Positions 56,924-64,000 of a stretch of DNA of 64,000 nucleotides are shown here, one piece after another (position 1 is the first letter of the stretch; every line of letters begins with the position of its first letter). A program made the translations under genes and the position numbers. The stretch spans positions 115,387 to 179,386 of the forward strand of contig NZ_JAJLQY010000014.1 in the NCBI RefSeq assembly GCF_020991275.1. Direction: 5' to 3'. The notes beneath the pieces are model-generated. The model saw nothing but the letters and a program-made list of their open reading frames with translations. It did no database searches and had not been told where the DNA came from. This DNA comes from Actinocorallia sp. API 0066 (GTDB lineage: Bacteria; Actinomycetota; Actinomycetes; Streptosporangiales; Streptosporangiaceae).

Positions 56924-57580
56924 TCAGGCCGACTCCTCCAACTGGTCCATGGCCAACGCCATGGCCCGCAGCCGTGCCAGCGCCCGGTGCTGCGCCACCC
57001 GGACGGCGCCCGCCGTCATGCCCAGCACCGTCCCGGTCTCCTCCGCCGACAGGCCCCGCACCACCCGCAGCAGCACGAGTTCCCGCTGCTGCTCGGTGAG
57101 CCTGCCCAGCATCTCCCTGGCCTGCGCCGCCTCCAGGTAGCGGACGACGGTCTCCTCCGGCCCTGGACCCTCGTCGGGGCCGTCCGGCAGGTCCTCGGTG
57201 GGCACCGCGGTGCGGATCGCCGCGCGCAGCGCGTCGGCGACCTTGTGCGAGGCGATGCCGAAGACGAACGACACGAACGGCCGTCCCATGTCGCGGTAGC
57301 GGGGCAGCGCCGACAGCACGGCGATGCACACTTCCTGGGCGACGTCGTCGGCGGCGTGGTACTGCCCCGAGACCCGGCCCAATCGGGCCCGGCAATAACG
57401 CACCACCATGGGCCGTACGTGCCCTATCAGCACCTCGGTCGCTTTTGTGTCTCCTTGGACCGCGAGATGCGCCAATTCCCGTAGGTCCGGCTCGCTCTCC
57501 CCGGTACGGGACGGTACCGGCTCCAGCCGGTGATCGGTCCCGACGATCGCAGCCTCCGTCACGTAGAGCACTATGCCCAC
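56924..57580 (-). CDS. sigD: RNA polymerase sigma factor, SigD-like
   Basis: 218 aa ECF-type sigma factor. Region 2: [58 protein letters not shown]. Region 4: [45 protein letters not shown]. Position beside guaB2 and DUF5319 matches sigD of mycobacteria. GTG 57580 gives the longest form; a GTG 18 bases in is also possible. Convergent with the DUF5319 gene. Confidence 0.9.
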   Translation of the reverse strand: MGIVLYVTEAAIVGTDHRLEPVPSRTGESEPDLRELAHLAVQGDTKATEVLIGHVRPMVVRYCRARLGRVSGQYHAADDVAQEVCIAVLSALPRYRDMGRPFVSFVFGIASHKVADALRAAIRTAVPTEDLPDGPDEGPGPEETVVRYLEAAQAREMLGRLTEQQRELVLLRVVRGLSAEETGTVLGMTAGAVRVAQHRALARLRAMALAMDQLEESA

Positions 57581-57661
57581 GTGGAAGGTTCAAGTCTTCA
57601 CAGATCTCGGCAACAGAATGGTCACAGTGCGCGGCCACCGCCGAAACCCGGCGACAATACG

Positions 57662-57690
57662 GAAAAACCCCCATGGAAAGCCATGGGGGT
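57662..57690 (-). terminator. rho-independent terminator of groEL
   Basis: 10-bp perfect stem ACCCCCATGG (57667-57676) / CCATGGGGGT (57681-57690), 4-base loop, followed on the minus strand by a run of five T. Lies 22 bases after the groEL stop. Confidence 0.9.
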
Positions 57691-57711
57691 TCTCCGTGGT
57701 GCGGTCAGCCG

Positions 57712-59772
<2,061 letters not shown>

Positions 59773-59828
59773 TTAGGAGGCGACCTCGACCGGCCTGTCG
59801 TCGCGGGTGCCAGACCGGGCTTGTCGCT

Positions 59829-59855
59829 TTGGCACTCTCCCCTGGAGAGTGCCAG
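59829..59855 (-). promoter_or_regulatory. CIRCE operator (HrcA)
   Basis: TGGCACTC (59830-59837), nine bases, GAGTGCCA (59847-59854): a CIRCE element with the family's 9-base spacer, near the predicted groES transcription start. Binding by HrcA represses groESL without heat shock. Confidence 0.88.
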
Positions 59856-59861
59856 TCAGTG

Positions 59862-59890
59862 ACATTATGCCGTGCCTGTACAACAGTCAA
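59862..59890 (-). promoter_or_regulatory. groES housekeeping promoter
   Basis: On the minus strand: -35 TTGACT (59885-59890), 17-bp spacer, -10 TAATGT (59862-59867). The predicted start lies in the CIRCE element. One of the strongest promoters in the window. Confidence 0.75.
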
Positions 59891-59917
59891 CCGGACTCCC
59901 TGTAGCCGTCCCCGCTC

Positions 59918-59930
59918 TACCGTGGTGGCA
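59918..59930 (+). promoter_or_regulatory. leaderless promoter of the methyltransferase-like gene
   Basis: -10 TACCGT (59918-59923) with six bases to ATG 59930; no ribosome site, so leaderless start is likely. Confidence 0.45.
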
Positions 59931-61156
59931 TGCAGACCGACGCCTTCGCCGCCCTGCTCACCCCGGCCGGGCAGGAGGTTCTCGCGCGCGCCGCCGAGGC
60001 CGACACCACCGAGAACGGCATCCTCGCCGCGGCGTCCGCGCTGCGCGGCAGGTACCCCGCCGAACTCGTCGGCGCGGCCCTCACGCAGACGCGGCTGCGC
60101 GCGCGGGCTGCCGCCAAGTTCGGGCCCGACGCCGCCCGCATGTACTTCACCCCGCACGGCCTCGAACAGTCCACCAGGACGGCCGTGGCCGCCTACCGTG
60201 CCGCGCGCTTCACCGGGCCCGTCCTGGAGCTGTGCTGCGGCATCGGAGCCGATCTGCTGCACCGTGCGCGCGCGGGCGTCCCCGGCGACGGCGTCGACGT
60301 GGACCCGCTGACGGTCGCCGTCGCGCAAGCCAACCTGGCCGCTTTCGACGTCGGCGGCACCGCGTCCGCCCGGCTCGGCGACGCGCTCGACCAGGACCCG
60401 TCCCGGTACACCGAGGTCTTCGCCGACCCCGGACGCCGCACCTCCCGAGGACGTGTCTTCGATCCGAAGTCCTACGAACCGCCCCTGGACCGGCTCCTGG
60501 CACTGGCCGCCAAGGCCCCGGGAGCGTGTGTGAAGGTCGCTCCCGGCATCCCCTACGAGGCCATTCCGGAAGACGCGTCCACCGAATGGATATCCGAGGA
60601 CGGCGACGTCAAGGAAGCGGCCCTGTGGCTCGGACGGCTCGCGCAAGGCCCGTCCCGTAAGGCGACCCTCCTCAAACGCGGCGAGGTCCACAGCCTCGAA
60701 CCCGACGAGAAGACGTCGGTGCCACCCGTCCGGGAATGGGGCGCCTACCTGTACGAACCCGACGGCGCCGTCATCAGGGCCCACCTGGTAGGCGAGGCGG
60801 CGGCCCTCGTGGACGGCGGCCTCGCCGACCCGCGCATCGCCTACATCACGTCCGACTCCCTCATCCCCACCCCTTACGCCGCCGCCTACGAAATCCACGA
60901 GGTGCTGCCCTTCTCCGTCAAACGGCTCAAGGCGGCACTGCGCGCCCACGACGTCGGCGCGCTCACCCTCAAGAAACGCGGGTTCGCCGCCGACCTCGAC
61001 CGGCTCCGCCGCGACCTGCGCCCGTCCGGGACCCGTCCCGGAACCGTCGTGCTCACCCGCGTCGGCGACGCCCCCGTGGCGCTCGTGTGCGCGCCCGCGT
61101 CCGGACCCGGCCACAAAAGCGCCGTCCAGGATCCGGCAAACAATGGGGCGCGCTGA
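59930..61156 (+). CDS. class I SAM-dependent methyltransferase-like protein (THUMP-like)
   Basis: 408 aa. The SAM-binding core VLELCCGIGADLLHRARAG and VDVDPLTVAVAQANL are clear, followed by EVFADPGRRTSRGRVFDPKSYEPPL where a substrate-binding motif would lie. The C-terminal third fits the THUMP-like domain seen in actinobacterial relatives (VLPFSVKRLKAALRAHDVGALTLKKRG). Probably acts on RNA, but the target is not known. ATG 59930, divergent from groES. Confidence 0.75.
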   Translation: MQTDAFAALLTPAGQEVLARAAEADTTENGILAAASALRGRYPAELVGAALTQTRLRARAAAKFGPDAARMYFTPHGLEQSTRTAVAAYRAARFTGPVLELCCGIGADLLHRARAGVPGDGVDVDPLTVAVAQANLAAFDVGGTASARLGDALDQDPSRYTEVFADPGRRTSRGRVFDPKSYEPPLDRLLALAAKAPGACVKVAPGIPYEAIPEDASTEWISEDGDVKEAALWLGRLAQGPSRKATLLKRGEVHSLEPDEKTSVPPVREWGAYLYEPDGAVIRAHLVGEAAALVDGGLADPRIAYITSDSLIPTPYAAAYEIHEVLPFSVKRLKAALRAHDVGALTLKKRGFAADLDRLRRDLRPSGTRPGTVVLTRVGDAPVALVCAPASGPGHKSAVQDPANNGAR

Positions 61157-61470
61157 AGGAATACCTTTTCCCGGCCCGGTGAAGAATTCGTGGAACGCGC
61201 CCGGAGCGGCCGCCGAGCACCCCCACCGCCTTTCATGGCGAAACCGGCGAAAAGACCCGGCCAGCGCGCCGCGGAACACCCCCATCGCACCCTGGAAACG
61301 GCGAGGTCCGGCCTTTCCCCCAGACCATCAGAACCACCGTTTCCACCAAGATCTCAACGTATTCCAGCGCCGTCTAATCGCTTTGTGATCAAGCACTAAT
61401 GTAAGGACCTCACATCAATGCCACGCGCCCTTCAGGTATTCAGGGGCACGGGCGTGAGAAGGGGCATGCG
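61157..61470. repeat. gap with imperfect about 59-bp direct duplication
   Basis: No gene seen. Two related blocks (about 61203-61262 and 61262-61313) share GAGCACCCCCACCGCC / GAACACCCCCATCGCA at an offset of 59 bases. The right part becomes AT-rich (61350-61420) and probably holds the promoter of the coiled-coil gene. Confidence 0.5.
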
Positions 61471-62883
61471 TTGGAAACGAATCACAACTTCCTGCAGACG
61501 GGGGGTCAACCGGTCTCGGACCGGATGCGGGAGTTGCTCGCCCGGGCGGCGCAAGACCATGTGTACGAGTCACGCTCACAGGGTCAGGTCCTGGACGAGA
61601 TCCGCCAGCGGCTCGAAGGCATGGAGTGGCTGCTGCGCGAGGTCAGGGAACGCGAGCTGAGCAGCCTCACCGGCCAGCTCGACGGCGTCCGCGGGCACCT
61701 GGACGAGCTCACCGGCAAGGCTCCCGGCTGGGCCGAGGGGCTCGGCGAGCACCTGGAGGCCGTAGGCGAGCGCATCAAGCCCGTCAGCGAACTCCCGGCG
61801 CTGTGGGCCGACGTCGGCGTCGTCGCCGAGAACGTCGACGAGAGCCTCACCCGGCTCCAGTCCGTCATGGACTCCGCCGCGCACATCGCGGACGCCACCG
61901 CCGCGGCGTCCCAGCGCATGGAGGACATGACCAAGCGCCTCGACAAGCTCCAGGGCGCGATGGAGGCGGCGTCCGTCAGGTTCAACCGGCTCGACAAGTC
62001 CCTCGCCGAGCTGGGCCACCGGTCGGAGAAGCTCGAACACACCGTCACCGGGATCACCACCCGGGTCGAGCAGTCGCTCACCGAGATGGCCGAACGCATC
62101 GACCAGGGCCTGGACTCCCTCGGCAGCCGCGTCGAGGGACTCGGCGGCCGGCTCGAGGGCCTCGACGGCAGGCTCGAAGGGCTCACCGGCAAGATCAACG
62201 GGTTCGACAGCAGGTTCGACGCGCTCGGCGAGCGGCTCACCCAACTGCCCGCCGCGCTGGAGATCAACGAGATCCACCGCAGGCTCGCCGAACTCGCCGC
62301 CCGCCCCCACCTCGACTACGGCGAGCGCTTCGACGAGCTGGAGCGGCAGGTCTCCACCGTCACCGACCCGCTCATCGTGGAGCTGCGCAGCAGGCCCGAC
62401 CGCACCGAGATCGAGGACACCGTGTCCAAGATCGTGGAGAGCGCCTACAGCGGCCTCAGCCGACGCCTGGAGGAGACCACAAAGACCGTCCAGGAGGACA
62501 TGAAGCGGCGCCTGGAAGGCACCCAGGACGAGGTGACCCGCAAGGTCGACCACGTCCGCGACGACATCTCCAAGCGCTTCGAGGACATCCACGGCGACGT
62601 CACCAAGAGGGTCGAGTCCGTCTTCGAGGAGGTCATCAAGCGGTCCGACGCGGTGCACGACGAGGTCGCCAAGAGGTCCGACGCCGTGCACGAGGAGGTC
62701 GCCAAACGCTCCGAGCACATGCAGTCCGAGCTCGGCAAGCGGGTGGACGGCGTCCAGGAGGACGTCGGCAAGCGCGTCAGCGCCGTGCACGAGGACGTGC
62801 TCAAGCGCCTCGCCACCCTTGAGGAGACCATGCTCGCCCTCGCCGAGGCGCTCCTGCGCCCCCGGAGGGACGGCAAAGAGTAA
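61471..62883 (+). CDS. coiled-coil protein with heptad and 11-residue repeats
   Basis: 470 aa, no membrane segment or enzyme motif. TTG 61471 follows AAGGGG seven bases upstream. Long helical coiled coil throughout: heptad-like units near 208-250 (RVEGLGGRLEGLDGRLEGLTGK), then from about residue 344 to the end a series of 11-residue units of the form xKRxxxVxxEV: SKRFEDIHGDV, TKRVESVFEEV, IKRSDAVHDEV, AKRSDAVHEEV, AKRSEHMQSEL, GKRVDGVQEDV, GKRVSAVHEDV, LKRLATLEETM. This hendecad pattern favours an apolipoprotein/perilipin-like or extended right-handed rod helix. Probably cytoplasmic scaffold or membrane-surface binder; function unknown. Confidence 0.8.
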   Translation: METNHNFLQTGGQPVSDRMRELLARAAQDHVYESRSQGQVLDEIRQRLEGMEWLLREVRERELSSLTGQLDGVRGHLDELTGKAPGWAEGLGEHLEAVGERIKPVSELPALWADVGVVAENVDESLTRLQSVMDSAAHIADATAAASQRMEDMTKRLDKLQGAMEAASVRFNRLDKSLAELGHRSEKLEHTVTGITTRVEQSLTEMAERIDQGLDSLGSRVEGLGGRLEGLDGRLEGLTGKINGFDSRFDALGERLTQLPAALEINEIHRRLAELAARPHLDYGERFDELERQVSTVTDPLIVELRSRPDRTEIEDTVSKIVESAYSGLSRRLEETTKTVQEDMKRRLEGTQDEVTRKVDHVRDDISKRFEDIHGDVTKRVESVFEEVIKRSDAVHDEVAKRSDAVHEEVAKRSEHMQSELGKRVDGVQEDVGKRVSAVHEDVLKRLATLEETMLALAEALLRPRRDGKE

Positions 62884-62893
62884 TCCCGCATGA

Positions 62894-62947
62894 CGCACGT
62901 GGCCTTACGGGGGGAGCGCCGCACGCCCCTCCGTAAGGCCACGTGCG
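62894..62947. terminator. long perfect hairpin after the coiled-coil gene
   Basis: 17-bp perfect inverted repeat (CGCACGTGGCCTTACGG at 62894-62910 with its complement at 62931-62947) and an inner GGGG/CCCC stem, 10 bases after the stop codon at 62883. No U-run. Confidence 0.75.
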
Positions 62948-63013
62948 CGAACGGGAAAGTGTTACGTTCAGCTTCCGCAAAATCACTCCTCCTCTCCTTC
63001 GGAATCCGTTTAC

Positions 63014-63952
63014 ATGGACCCCGTGACCACCGCCGACGCCGCCGCCCGCGCCACCGGGGCACTACCCCTCGGCCGGCCGCCGAGCGCGGCCACCCTGCGC
63101 TGGGTGTGCGAGTGCCTCGGCGCGGGCAGCACGGTACGGCTCCAGCGGCCGCTCACCGGCGGGATGAGCCGCACCAACCACGCGCTGCTCGTCGAGACCC
63201 GCTCCGGCAGCGTGCACCGCCTCGTGCTGCGCCGCTGGACCGACTGGGACCCCGAGTACCCGCCCGAGCGCGAGATCGCCGCGCTGCTGCTGCTCGCCGG
63301 CTGCGAGATCCCCACCCCCCAGCTCATCGCCGCGGACCCCTCAGGGAGCCGCTGCGACGCCCCCGCGCTCCTCATCACGCGCCTGCCGGGCCATCCGCCC
63401 CGGCCCGTCCCCGAGGACCTCTCGGAGTACCTCATCCAGCTTGCGGCCGCGCTGGTCACCCTCCACGACGTCCGCGGCGGCACCACCATGCCGCCCTACA
63501 CCCCCTACAACCGGCTCCTCATCCGTCAGCCGCCCTTCCACGCCCGCAACCCCGGCGTCTGGGACAAGGCGCAGGAGATCGTGGCGGAGCCGCAGCCCGA
63601 GTTCGTCCCGCACTTCATCCACCGCGACTACCACCCGGACAACTCCCTGTGGGCGAACGGCCGGCTCCAGGGCGTCGTCGACTGGGACAAGGCGTCCTAC
63701 GGGCCGATCGGCGTGGACGTCGCGCACATGCGCTGGAACCTCGTCGCCCGCTACGGCAGGGACGCCGCCGACGCCTTCGCCGCCGCGTTCGAGCAGGTCC
63801 GCGGCAACTACGACCACCACCCGTACTGGGATCTGCGCTGCGTCATCGACCTCCTCCCGGAGGACGGCGGCCACCTCCCGGCCCCCCTGGTCGAACGCCT
63901 GGAGGACTACCTCGAATCCCTCCTCTCCGACCTAGGCGTCCTCCCCCACTGA
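63014..63952 (+). CDS. aminoglycoside phosphotransferase (APH)-type kinase
   Basis: 312 aa with the small-kinase fold: LQRPLTGGMSRTNHALLVE in the ATP-binding lobe, catalytic HRDYHPDNSLW (HxDxxxxN) and VVDWDKASYGPIGVDVAHMRWNL with the metal-binding Asp. Members phosphorylate small molecules or macrolides, aminoglycosides, choline or similar; substrate unknown. ATG 63014; no strong ribosome site. Close to the right window edge. Confidence 0.85.
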   Translation: MDPVTTADAAARATGALPLGRPPSAATLRWVCECLGAGSTVRLQRPLTGGMSRTNHALLVETRSGSVHRLVLRRWTDWDPEYPPEREIAALLLLAGCEIPTPQLIAADPSGSRCDAPALLITRLPGHPPRPVPEDLSEYLIQLAAALVTLHDVRGGTTMPPYTPYNRLLIRQPPFHARNPGVWDKAQEIVAEPQPEFVPHFIHRDYHPDNSLWANGRLQGVVDWDKASYGPIGVDVAHMRWNLVARYGRDAADAFAAAFEQVRGNYDHHPYWDLRCVIDLLPEDGGHLPAPLVERLEDYLESLLSDLGVLPH

Positions 63953-64000
63953 CCACTTCCCTCTGACGGCCCGTGCCATCCCTTCCCCAGAAATGCGGAA

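Overview
The window is high-GC chromosomal DNA of an actinomycete. Many genes start with GTG or TTG, a mycothiol-dependent-enzyme family protein is present, and several blocks match known actinobacterial gene orders. sucC-sucD-perM-purN-purH with folD, a DUF3017 gene, mdh and icd recalls Streptomyces and (perM-purN-purH) Mycobacterium. guaB3-guaB2-DUF5319-sigD next to groES/groEL and a ChoD-like oxidase recalls Mycobacterium tuberculosis. The FxsB-type radical SAM enzyme and long CDP-glycerol polymerase genes suggest the Streptosporangiales/Thermomonosporaceae group (Actinomadura-like), but this is inference. I saw no rRNA, tRNA, CRISPR array or prophage.

Layout. 1-5 kb: end of an fxsB-like RiPP maturase gene, a small protein that reads like an ADF/cofilin domain, a divergent marR / mycothiol-enzyme pair around a palindromic operator, and an SDR gene (degenerate catalytic residues) followed by a sugar porter. 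5-12 kb: mdh and icd on the minus strand, a TnpB-only insertion element with an internal in-frame deletion, DUF3017 and folD split by an FHA regulator gene, and an AlkZ-like gene. 12-21 kb: purN-purH, perM, sucC-sucD and a secreted GH15-like protein. 21-32 kb: a TPR protein preceded by a possible 25-residue peptide, an SRPBCC protein, pcrA, an LCP transferase, and a PspC-type two-component system divergent from a PspC/LiaF-like protein (a candidate envelope-stress module). 31.3-31.7 kb is an intergenic array of 59/104-bp repeats. At 32.2 kb a possibly leaderless poly-cysteine leader peptide precedes a cysteine dioxygenase gene.

33.5-41.5 kb is a tightly coupled three-gene operon of TagF-like glycerophosphate polymerases (1119, 1049 and about 518 aa). 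The two large members have lost different TagF motifs; only the small one keeps all of them. 41.7-44 kb is oxyR divergent from ahpC-ahpD, with oxyR apparently lacking a standard start codon. Next come a DedA protein, a secreted M43 zinc protease, guaA, a TetR regulator divergent from a succinate-semialdehyde dehydrogenase and ChoD-like oxidase, glpD, guaB3, guaB2, a DUF5319 gene, sigD, and groES-groEL under a CIRCE operator. The right end holds a methyltransferase-like gene, a coiled-coil protein with exact 11-residue repeats, and an APH-type kinase.

Functionally the window mixes central metabolism (TCA enzymes, purine and GMP synthesis, folate C1), wall glycopolymer synthesis and attachment (TagF operon, LCP, GlpD as a glycerol-phosphate enzyme), oxidative and protein-folding stress defence, and a few genes that deserve follow-up: the cofilin-like protein, the cysteine leader, the TagF pair, the small peptide with the TPR protein, and the repeat array.
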